Origin: Craterostigma plantagineum
Taxonomy: Eukaryota; Streptophyta; Magnoliopsida; Lamiales; Linderniaceae
Reading direction: 5' to 3'
NCBI GenBank assembly: GCA_027422505.1
Contig: JAPQWV010000005.1
Coordinates: 16,200,501 to 16,264,500 of the forward strand
DNA length: 64,000 bases
Shown here in pieces: positions 22,344 through 31,744 of this stretch. Made by a program: the position numbers and the translations under genes. Positions within the stretch are counted from its first letter, which is position 1. Every line of letters starts with the position of its first letter. The notes beneath the pieces are model-generated. The model had not been told where the DNA came from and did not search any database. It was given only the letters and a program-made list of their open reading frames with translations.

Positions 22344-23530
22344 TAGGGTCGAACTTAGCACGTTGCTTTCTGTCGTTCGCCATAAAGCACTTGCACCCAA
22401 AGACTTTGAAGAAGGAGATGTTGGGTACTCGCTTGTTAATGATCTCGTACGGAGTCTTATCGAAGCGCTTGTGAACCATCGTCCTGTTCTGAGTGAAACA
22501 GGCGGTATTTACTGCTTCAGCCCAAAGGAAGTGTGGGAGACCGAAATGAATCAGCATCGTGTGTGCGGCTTCCACTAGAGTTCGGTTATTCCATTCAACA
22601 ACCCCATTTTGTTGAGGTGTCTTGGCGGACGAGAATTGCTGACTAATCCCATGTTTCTGATAAAAATCACTGAGATGCTTGTTCTTGAACTCAGTTCCGT
22701 TATCCGTTCTAATGACTTGGATGGTTTTGTTGCAGCAAATTCTGAGTAGCGTTCACAAAACTGATTATCAAGTCCCCTGTCTCATCCTTAGTTCGGAGGA
22801 ACTTCGTCCATGTGTAGCGAGAGTAATCATCAACGATAACTAGCACGTACTTGCGCCCATTAATACTCTGTGTCTGCATAGGTCCATAGAGGTCCATATG
22901 TAGCAGTTCCAAAGGACGTGAGTTAGAGGCAACTAGCTTGACGTGATGAGACGCTCGCTTCATTTTTCCTAGTTGACATGCCGAACATTGATGCTCTTTT
23001 TGTAGGATTATGGTTGGTAGACCCTGAACCAACTTTTTCGTTGAAAGTAGTTGAAGAGCTTTGATGTTTAGGTGAGACACACGTTGATGCCATAAGCTGT
23101 TCATCTGAATTGTAATGTGGGAGATGAGGCAAACAGCTGTCGTGGTCCGCACGGACGTCAGATTAATCGTGTAAAGATTTGATTTTCGAAGTCCTTGGAG
23201 GAGTTCTTTGTCCTGACTGTCAAATATTCTGCACTGGTCAGCATGAAAGACCACCTGGAATCCTTTGTCACAGAACTGGCCTATGCTGAACAAGTTATGT
23301 CGGAGACCTTCGACGTAGGAGACATCCTTGATAGTCAGATTTTCCAGAATTATGTCTCCGAGGCCAAGAATTGGAGCCAAATCGTTGTTCCCAAATCTGA
23401 CTTTACCATTCGGTCGGTCTTTGTAGTTGCTCAGCAGCTCTTGTATTCCTGTCATGTGTGTGGAGCAACCAGAGTCGAGGTACCACACATGATGGATCTG
23501 CAAAAACAAATTAAAGAGCTTTAGGTACCC
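22344..23530 (-). pseudogene. pol: Protease end, GAG-pre-integrase and integrase of element B
   Basis: The minus strand starts with HHVWYLDSGCSTHMTG, the aspartic protease active site (D-S-G). GAG-pre-integrase follows with VRFGNND, YVEGLRHNLFSIGQFCDKGF and the HHCC zinc finger (LWHQRVSHLN to HQCSACQLGKMKRASH). The integrase core has HMDLYGPMQTQSINGRKY, VIVDDYSRYTW and TDNGTEFKN-type sequence near 22700, then EAAHTMLIHFGLPHFLWAEA and FFKVFGCKCFMANDRKQR. A frameshift near 22710 and loss of frame near 22580 break it. It joins 15951 once the inserted element is removed. Confidence 0.92.
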
Positions 23531-25469
23531 ACTTATAAATGGGTCCTCTCAGATTAGCAGATTTCTTCTCAGGTTCAGATATAGTTCCTAAAATAGTGTT
23601 AGTAGGAGCTTTAACAACCCAAGTCAATCGTGGAGACGTTGAGTTGGTTTTGCCCTTAGTAGACGACTTGACCTTTTTGGCATTCATCTTTTCAGGCGGA
23701 GATTTAGGAACCCATTTAGGTTGAACCTTGCAGGGAAGATTAATTTCAGTGCGGACAAATGCTTTAGTAGGCTTGAGCGTGGAAAAGATCTTTTCATTGG
23801 ATAGCTCCTAAGGTGCTTGGGGGATTCGATCTTAACGGGATACCTTAGGTGAGAATAAGCATGAATAGCGTTATAAGCTTTCTTAATAGCTGGATCTTGT
23901 TTCCTACGCGTCTTCCTAGAAGAATTTGTCTTAGAATGATTAACTTTTATTGCTGAAGTAGAGCCTATTTCGAAATTAGTGCTTCTAAAAGTGGGAGCCT
24001 GAAGAGAACATGTAGAAGCAATTATTTGAAGAGAAGAAATGGCTCTTTTATTTCTACGAGTGTCTTTTATTTGTACAGAAGGAGAATTATTCTTTGAAGC
24101 ATTCAAACTACGGGCTCCTTCTTTATTTTTTAACTAGACACTCCCACATTCGACTCTAATGTTGGCCCTACGCTCTCTGTAGACGTAAGTGAAACAGGAT
24201 TAGAGTTAGAAATTTTTAAAGTATTAGTTTTACGATTTTGATCTTTTGAAGGTGATTTTTCTTTCTTCACGTTTCTTTTCAGCTTCAAAATCCTCTTTCT
24301 CTCTCTTTCCAAAGAGGCTCTTAATCCCTCTATTTTCTTAACTATAGGGGGTATGTAGAGAGAATTTTTAGAATGGTGAAAGTTTACTTCCTCTAATTTA
24401 GAACGATCTTCGGGAAGGTAAATTGATTCAAAGCTTCAGCCCTTGGGGAGTTCCCTAGTTTTGTCACATTGATTAAATTCGGTGTAAGAAAAGGGAAATT
24501 CAGCCCTAGTCTTGGCTTTTCTCTTGGCTTCTTCTTCCGCATCTATTTCTTTTGGATTAGTAAAAGCCATGAGATTTGTTAGTCCTAAACCCATGTACTT
24601 AATATCGTAAAGTTGTTTGCAATCAACTTTCGTCAAGCAGCGTGGATTCTCAAAGCCTAAGCCAAACTTATAATCATAAAATTTTAAGTCCTTGGGTTGG
24701 TTCAAAAATATAGTTTGATCAGCTTGATCCCTTTTTACAAGAAGATCTTCTAATTTCTTAACTTTTGCGTATAGTTTATTACGCTCTTCTCCTAATAGAG
24801 AAAAATTAGTTTCCACCGTTAATTTGGCGGATTTACAGGTATCTAGATCTCTCATAAGTTCATAAACCTTAGCGTTTGATTTATCTAATTTAGCTTCTAG
24901 GTTGGTGACCTTAGTAGTCGCTTTTGTTATCCTACAATTGAGGTCAGCTTTCTCATTGAGATTTCTAATCAAACAATTGTAGTTATTTTCTAGCCTGTCT
25001 TCTAATTCCTTAACTTTTAAATCATGTTGCTCTATCCGAGGCTTTGTAGTCTCCCTAGAATGTAAGCTCTTAGTAAGTTCTTCTATTTTTGAACTAGAGC
25101 TTCTAAATTCTGATTCAAGGCTAGTGATTTTCTCCTGAGATTTAGCTAGTTGCTTCTCTACTTCCTTTACGCTTTTATGCTCACGTTTCATGTTAGTATA
25201 TGCTAGTTGATACGATTCTAACATGGTCAATAATGTGGAAGAAGAAATTACCTCCTGAGACGATTCTGATGCTTGGTCATCGTCCGTCAGATTTGTGATT
25301 TCGGCGTCTGAGTTTTCGTCTAGGCGGGCCATGAGGGCGAGACTGTCCTCCTCAGATCTTGACGTGCCTTCGAGCCGGTGGTCTTGCTCTGCCATTAGAG
25401 CTCTCCAGATTCCTTTTGCTTTGTGACTTGAAGCTTCTTGGAGTAGTAGTTTGCATCTCTCTTTTTTGG
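23531..25469 (-). pseudogene. gag: C-terminal gag of element B: coiled coil and basic region
   Basis: The part 24436-25395 encodes 319 residues with heptad-like Leu/Glu/Lys spacing (VKEVEKQLAKSQEKITSLES, KELEDRLENNYNCLIRNLNE, KLEDLLVKRDQADQTIFLN), a long coiled coil. The segment LKFYDYKFGLGFENPRCL follows. Downstream pieces (24130-24312, 23684-24106) are basic and Ser-rich and include RTRRKQDPAIKKAYNAIHAY. A long coiled coil after the CCHC knuckle is known from SIRE-lineage gag. The gene continues across the chromovirus insertion to 35098. Confidence 0.85.
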
Positions 25470-25474
25470 GAGAG

Positions 25475-28400
25475 TGTAACGACCCGACTTCCTAGATACG
25501 TATTTTGGCGGATTTTCGCAGCGTAAGCAGCGGAAAGCCCATTTAATTAAAAACTTTTAAAACATAATAATACAAATACGTTAAATGTCTAAATCCATAG
25601 GTCCAAAACCAAACACATTTCTATTCATTGGGCCGAAGCTCAAGAAGTCCTAGCCCAAATTTAAAAACACGAAACATAAACTCGTTTCACAGGTCGCGTC
25701 CCATGTACTGCGCCGCCCTCAAAAGTCCGTGGAGTCACCGCCATCAGCCGCTTAGTCGTGACGTTTCTCAACGTCCGACTCGTTCGTACCTACACACGTA
25801 AACCCTGAGCTTTTGCCCAGTAGATGAAAATATGCAAGAATGCAAATGTTCTCACTCGACTCCCATCCCGACACATCTCACAAAATGCACGCTCGACTCT
25901 TTTCTCATATCTCATCTCAACTCATCTCATCACATCACATCAGGGCCCGAGGCTTAGGACTAAAGGCAACACGCGCGCAGGGGTCAGTAGCTCGGGAGGC
26001 CCCACTCCCCACAAGGGTCAGTAGCTCGGGAGGCCCACTCCCCACATCTCAATCATATAGTGCGCCTTAGTCCTAATCTCACTCATACAACTCATCAACA
26101 TTTCTCATTCATAAACCATCTCACTCGTGTCTCTAGACAACACTTTTATGACTCCGTACTCCCCTCATAACACGTGCATATGCCGTGCAAATAAAAATGC
26201 AACACATAAAATGCAACATATCCTTTCCACATTACATATCGAACCGAGGTATTAGCTCGGCCCGATTCCCAACATATACATTCGACAAATAATTTGGGCC
26301 AAAAGCCCGCGTTCCGATTTTTAATCGGCCCGAAACCATAACCACAAAATTTCCTCTCGATCTTAAACTAAAAGTTCTAAGTGTAGTTCTTTCTACCTTA
26401 CGATTCACTCCAACCCAGTTTTTGATTAAGTTTCAAAAATATTTTATAAATTTTACATTAACCCCTCGGAATTTCCGAAAATTGCATAACCCAATCGAAT
26501 TCATTAATAATTTATTTAAACTCAAAAGTTTCTAGAGATTTGAAATTGACCTCAACCGCATTTATTGATTATTTATTTAACCCCATAAATTTCCGAAAAT
26601 TTAATTTTTGACCCCTACCGATTTTAATAATTATTTATTTTTAATACCGAGTGTTTTTCCGAAAATTTACATTTGACTCCAATCAAATTTAATGAAAATT
26701 TAATTATTCTAATATCCTGTAATTTTGCAAAATAACTCCTCGGCCATTTTTAATAATTTATTTAACCCTCCGAAAATTTTGAAAATTATAATTTAACCCC
26801 GGCCAAGTTTTTAAACTATTTATTTAAAAACCTAAAAGTTTCTAAAAATTTCATTTATACTCTAGCCGAAACTCAACATAAATTTTTAGTACTCAAACTT
26901 TTGAAAAGTTTCAATTTGGTCCTTATCAAATATTATTTAGTCCCCACTAACTTTTGAAAAGTTCCAATTTAATCCTATCCGAATTTATTTATATTTATTT
27001 AGCATTCACAACTTCTGAAAAATTCTAATTTCATCCTAGCCGAGATTATATAAATTTAACTAACGTCCCTAATTTTTTGAAAAGTTCTAATTTCATCCTA
27101 ATCGAAATTATATAAATTTATTTAGCACCCAAAACTTTTGAAAAGTTCTAATTTCTCTCCAAAAGAAATTCAGTATTTTTATTAAAATATTCCATGTTTG
27201 AATTTTTACATTTTTAGTCCCCATATTTTTGAAAGTTATCAAATTAGTACCCGAATTTTTGAAAATTGCACAAAGGACCCCAATTATTTATTCCGAATTT
27301 TAAATATGTTTTAAAAGCTTTATATTTCTTTAAAAATATTCTTTGTTTGGGATTTTACAACACAGACTCCCCTGATTTTGTAAAATTTCGATTAAGTCCC
27401 TAAATTTTTAAAAATAACTATTTTATAGGCTGTTTTGCGACAGTTTCGTATTTTTCAATGATCACGGGGTAAACGATGTCCGATGGTCCTGAAATTTTAA
27501 CCACGGATAAAAGACTTGCAAATATAAATTCTGTCCAAAGGGATTTTTAGTCTGAGGTCTCGATTTTAAGATATGAATTTTCGGACCTCCTGGCCGAAAT
27601 GAATAAAGAAACCCCAATTTTTCCCAAGTTTTGCTCTATCCTCTTAATCTAAAGTCCTCTATCCCTATTTTCAAATATGCATAGATCTAAGATGCTCAAT
27701 CTCATGCTCCCTAAGCTAACCAACGAAAAATTCATGCAAGCAAATTATTATTATCACATAAACACGAAGAATTCGATGAATAACATGCAAAACACGTAAA
27801 ATTCACAAATCCTAATATTGTTTACGTATGTAGGTGATCTTCACCTACCTTACATCCGTAGAGAGCTACGTTACGAGTTATTTTTACGTGATCCCGACCC
27901 TAGGATTTCGATCCCGAGCTCCTCCACGTGTCCGCGGGTTTTACTTTTTCTCCCGGTACTCTACCGTGATCTCTCCCGCGATTTCTCCCTCTCTCCCGCA
28001 ATCTCTCCTTCTCTTTTCTCTCTTCCCACTTCTCCTTCTCTTCTTCCTCTCTTTTATTTCTTTTTCTTTCTTTCCTTTCTCTTCCTTTCTCTCTTTTTTT
28101 TTTCTCTTCTTTTCTCTTCCCCCTCTCTTTTTCACGTTCTCTTCCCCTCTCCCTTTTCTTTCCTTCTCCTTTCTTTATTCTCTTGTCTAGGTGGCATTAG
28201 GTGATTTATTTATGTCAATTGGTGATGACTTTGTCCTAATACTCATGGAGTGGATTAGTTGGCATTTTGCTCTCTCCTTTTCCTTTCCTTTCTTTTTTCT
28301 TTTCTCCCCTCCTCTCTCCCACACGTTATCTCCTCTCCATTTTCTTTAATTTGGTTGTTACTTTTGTTTCCATGCTCACATGGAGGTAGATGGAGGTGAT

Positions 28401-28838
28401 GAGGTGGGGTGTTTTGGTTTTATTACCTCATTATGTAAAGATATTTATTTTATAGTTATTGTTTTATTTTATTGTACCAACCTCACATGGAGGAACATAT
28501 TTATTTATTTTTCTCTTAATTTATTGCAGCCATAATTAAATTATTATTATTATTACTATTATTATTTTTAAATTATTTATTTATTTGGGCTTTCACTTCT
28601 TGTTTACGGCCCAATTAAATTTTATTAAAGGACCCAACTCCCAACCTTTTATTTTGGGCCATTATTCTCTTCATTTGGTCAATACATAAATTTTGGTCCA
28701 TTTAATTTTTTTTTTCGGGCCCAATTGTAAATTTTTGGCCCGATTCGAAAAGAAATCTTTTCTTGTTCGAAACTTGATTTCGCCCATTTTAAATATTTTT
28801 TTTTGAAGTAATCCCGTATAAATTTTGCGGGTATTACA
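25475..28838 (-). repeat. 3' LTR of the chromovirus (3364 bp)
   Basis: It ends CGGGTATTACA at 28838 beside the PPT. The interval 26400-27440 is a run of degenerate units of about 55-65 bp, each containing '(t)tttgaaaagttctaattt' and a 'tcctaaccga'-like phrase. A pyrimidine-rich tract occupies 27940-28180. The frames in that tract are low-complexity and not taken as genes. Confidence 0.93.
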
Positions 28839-28851
28839 TCCTTCCCCGCTT
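28839..28851 (-). other. Polypurine tract of the chromovirus
   Basis: The minus strand reads AAGCGGGGAAGGA directly before TGTAATACCC. Confidence 0.85.
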
Positions 28852-28861
28852 ATAAGAATTT

Positions 28862-29708
28862 CGTCCCCGAAATTACAGTACAGAGAATAACTCGGGGTAC
28901 TTCTCTCTCATCTCGTCCTCGCGTTTTCCCAAGTGGCTTCTCCCAATATTTGGTTCCGTCACAAGTCCTTCACGGGGGTATATTTTTATTCTCGTTCATC
29001 AAAATTTCCATCAGTCTTTCTTCATAGCTCAAGTCTGACTTCAATCGTTGATGAAGTGATTCGCCCTGAACTTCATGGCTCAGGTCTGGGACGTACTTCG
29101 TTATGTAGATACATGGAAGACGTCATGAACTTGTGCGAGCGATGTGGGCAATTCGAGTTGATATGACACTTCTCCAACTCGTTTCGCAATTGTGGAAGGT
29201 CCGATATATTTCGGACTCAACTTCGCTTTCTTCCCGAAGTTGGTTATTTCCACTTCGAGTTGGCACAGATCCGTATTCATGGATTTACGGCTCAAAGCAT
29301 TTGCAACTACGTTCGCTTTGCCTGTGTGATAATTTATCACACAGTCGTAGTCTTTTACTAACTCGAGCCATCGTCTGTGCCTCATGTTTAACTCCTTCTG
29401 CGTGAAGAAGTACTTTAGGCTTTTATGATCTGTGAAGATCTCGCATCGTTCTCCGTATAGATAATGTCGCCCGATTTTTCAGGGCAAACACCACGGTTGC
29501 GATTTCCAAATCACGTGTGGTGTAGTACGGTTTCAGCTGGTCGGGAGGCATACGCAATTACCTTCTCGTTCTGCATCAACACGTATCCCAAGACATTCTT
29601 AGAAGCGTCACTGTATTGCAAGAACATGCGTTGTTGTTAGTCGCTTGCTTCAACTCCTAGAAGTTTTCTTCACACGCTTCCGTCCACTTAAATGGGACTT
29701 TCTTCTTC
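28862..29708 (-). pseudogene. pol: RNase H remnant fused to integrase C-terminus and chromodomain
   Basis: The minus strand from 29708 encodes KKKVPFKWTEACEENF, the start of Gypsy RNase H, interrupted by stops. From 29385 it reads [20 protein letters not shown] then [14 protein letters not shown], the RNase H end. A few residues later it is [20 protein letters not shown] and VHDVFHVST, the integrase GPY/F module. Thus about 1.1 kb coding for the integrase zinc finger and catalytic core has been deleted. The chromodomain follows in pieces (YVPDLSHEVQGESL, LSYEERLMEILMNEN, then EATWE-like sequence) up to a stop at about 28862. The chromodomain, which binds histone marks in this family, places the element among chromoviruses. 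Confidence 0.88.
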
Positions 29709-30548
29709 GTTAGAAATGAAGTTGAAAATTGAAGAAACTAAGTTGAGAAGATCACGATGAGCAGTTGCCGTTGGATCTAAACTGGCGCGCGGTCTAATGG
29801 CTAGGATTTGAAAGCTGAAGATTAAATTTTGTTCGCAAGATATCGCGCGAATAAGTCAACGGCTGAGATGTTTAGAAAGTGAATGAAGAGGATGGTGAAT
29901 CGTGAGCGTCGGATCAAAGATCGAACGGATGGTAGTGAAGGTGCTAGTTCACTTATAGAGTCGCATGCGATTCTTGCTCCAACACGCGGAAATGTAAGAC
30001 CACGTGGCGACTTGTGGAGTGTTCGATCGGATAATGTACGGCGAGGATAGATCTTGTACTCTCACTTAAAACAAAATCTGGCTTGTCCAAATTTCCCATT
30101 CCACTTCTCGAGCATATAACTCACTTTAGAGTGAAAATCACCGTGAGGTGAAAGCACAAGAGTTGTAGAAGGGATAGAGATCTGTAACTTTTGTGTTGTG
30201 ATCGATAAGAAAGAAAGCTTGGCTGATCCGTAAACATAGACTGAAGTTCAGCCGTGTTTGTGCGTTAGTTCGCCGTACTTTCCAACATGTTTCTGTCGTG
30301 GACATTGATTTAAAAGTGAGCAATTTTTTTTTTTTTCGTATTGGATATCAACATCTTTCTTCGAGATTTTGGATTAGATTTTTTTGTGATAAAACGTCCA
30401 AAGCGATTATCTTCATGCGCGTGATTTCTCAAATCGAGATTACGGCGTTCGAAGAAAAATCTGATCTCGAATTTAATGGAACTTACCTTTATACGGCGTT
30501 TGACGAAAACTCGAAATTAATGAGGTTTATCCCTTCGCTTCACTCACG

Positions 30549-30560
30549 CCTATAAATAGG
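30549..30560 (+). promoter_or_regulatory. TATA box
   Basis: CCTATAAATAGG is a near-ideal plant TATA element on the strand opposite to the host chromovirus. A transcript start about 30 bp downstream would fall near 'gctatttttcacaacac' and give a leader of about 35-45 nt before the ATG at 30623. Confidence 0.6.
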
Positions 30561-30622
30561 TACTTGATGCACGCTATTTTTCACAACACAATTTTCTCAG
30601 TTTAGATCATTTAAACTTCACC

Positions 30623-30787
30623 ATGTATAACTTTGGAGAAAATGCAGAGCGTGAGAACATCCCTCACGAACCTCTTGAGAGTCTCGAAAGACTTAAGTCC
30701 GAGTTATTCCTTCTCTTAGGTTTGCTCGCATTGGTGATTGCTATTTTGGTAATGTGGATTGTTACTACCCATTGCACTTGCTTCTAG
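30623..30787 (+). CDS. Small predicted membrane protein, 54 residues, unknown function
   Basis: The ATG at 30623 lies in a good plant context (cttcaccATGt) and the frame is open to TAG at 30785-30787. Residues 1-26 are charged and acidic (MYNFGENAERENIPHEPLES), residues 28-47 are a strong hydrophobic helix (LFLLLGLLALVIAILVMWIV), and the tail is short with two Cys (HCTCF). It is thus a likely single-pass membrane protein. The TATA box 63 bp upstream and a G-box further up support a genuine transcription unit captured in the chromovirus. I do not recognise the family. A chance frame cannot be excluded at this length. Confidence 0.45.
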   Translation: MYNFGENAERENIPHEPLESLERLKSELFLLLGLLALVIAILVMWIVTTHCTCF

Positions 30788-30978
30788 TTTTGTGTAATTG
30801 TTGCTACTAAATAAGGAAGTTTTAATCTTCCAATTTTTTTTTTTTTGGGTTGTAATATGTTTTTCAGTTATGTAATAGTTATGTAATGGAAAATTTTGCA
30901 TATATATATCGATTCTCCCATATTTTCTCTACGTCCCCGTCTAAGTTTCCACATTCTCTAGACATACTTATTCCTATT

Positions 30979-31006
30979 CCTACCACGCTTTCGATGCGCA
31001 CTCTAT
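30979..31006 (-). other. Second, weaker initiator tRNA-like segment
   Basis: The minus strand reads ATAGAGTGCGCATCGAAAGC then GTGGTAGG, resembling the initiator-Met tRNA 5' half with gaps and substitutions. The surrounding 'ttattcct...accacgctt' on the plus strand is shared with 8601-8625, so both copies descend from one sequence held by this group of Gypsy elements. Confidence 0.5.
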
Positions 31007-31730
31007 GCGTAGATGATTATTTTCTCCATAATATGTATTATACGTACATACTTATTTCAGCTCTATCCTAATATTTTATTATATTTGAAAATAGTACGTA
31101 AAGTCCAAACTCTAATTTGCAGTAAACATTTCAGATGAGGCCTAAATTTAATTACTGCCCAAAAATTACTAGTTCCGGCAAGAATAACTTTTTATCAAAT
31201 AAACCCCGAATTTTACCAAATAATTTACGCCGAGTTTTATCAAACTCTTTTTTTTTTTGGATACGATTTATGTTTCGTTTATGTAACGGCCATTTTAGCA
31301 TATAACATGTTCAATTCTTTTTATTTCGCCGTTTATTATATAAATTTTTAACTTCCCGAATTTCAGCTTGGTCCAATTCGGTCAAGCCCAAATTTGACAA
31401 AGCCCAAATTTTGAAAAGGCCCAAACTTTAAATTTTGTCAAATTCCTAATTGGTCCGAATTTCAAAGCAACCCCAAATTCGATCAAAGGTCTGGATTTTA
31501 GTAATCCTCCTCCTACCTTAATTCAACCGAGATTCTCCTGCCAATCTATGTATAAAAGTACAAAATCTATAGCTTTCGAACACATCAAGGATCACATAAA
31601 ATGATACAAATATTCATGTAAAGCATATATCAGAAAATCGTAAATCATGTATTAAACTTACAGGCGTAGGCTGATCCTCCAGGCTTTTGAGCGGCAGTAC
31701 ATGGACAGTCTACAGAACCTATAACCTAAC
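31007..31730 (-). other. Chromovirus leader and AT-rich filler
   Basis: The end nearest the PBS (about 31640-31730) is clearly homologous to the leader of the gag-only Gypsy element (minus strand: gactgtccatgtactgccgc). A GTAAGTTT just beyond it in both elements resembles a 5' splice site. The rest holds 'aagcccaaatttt'-type repeats and no coding frame. Confidence 0.6.
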
Positions 31731-31742
31731 GCTCTGATACCA
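31731..31742 (-). other. Primer-binding site, initiator Met tRNA
   Basis: The minus strand reads TGGTATCAGAGC, two bases after the LTR end at 31745. Confidence 0.9.
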
Positions 31743-31744
31743 CC

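Larger units (their letters stand above)
29709..30960 (+). other. Foreign segment with plant promoter-like layout
   Basis: This part of the interior has no recognisable Gypsy coding sequence and interrupts the expected protein order, so it appears captured or foreign. It contains CCACGTGG, a perfect G-box, at 30000-30007, repeated phrases of the type 'gccgttggatc'/'aacggctgagat', and a strong TATA box CCTATAAATAGG at 30549-30560. A 54-codon frame follows 63 bp downstream. After its stop come 'aataag', T-rich sequence and 'tgtaat' repeats, a plausible plant 3' processing region. Its limits are approximate. Confidence 0.55.

Noticed and set aside
27818..28204. Protein-coding frames in the pyrimidine-rich part of the chromovirus LTR (also 34083-34477)
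   Set aside because: Low-complexity Ser/Phe/Leu translation present in several frames at once and in both LTR copies; composition explains it.
30623..30787. Assignment of the 54-residue membrane-protein frame to an endogenous plant DNA virus
   Set aside because: No replication-origin stem-loop, Rep-like sequence or coat gene is visible nearby; the layout alone is not enough.
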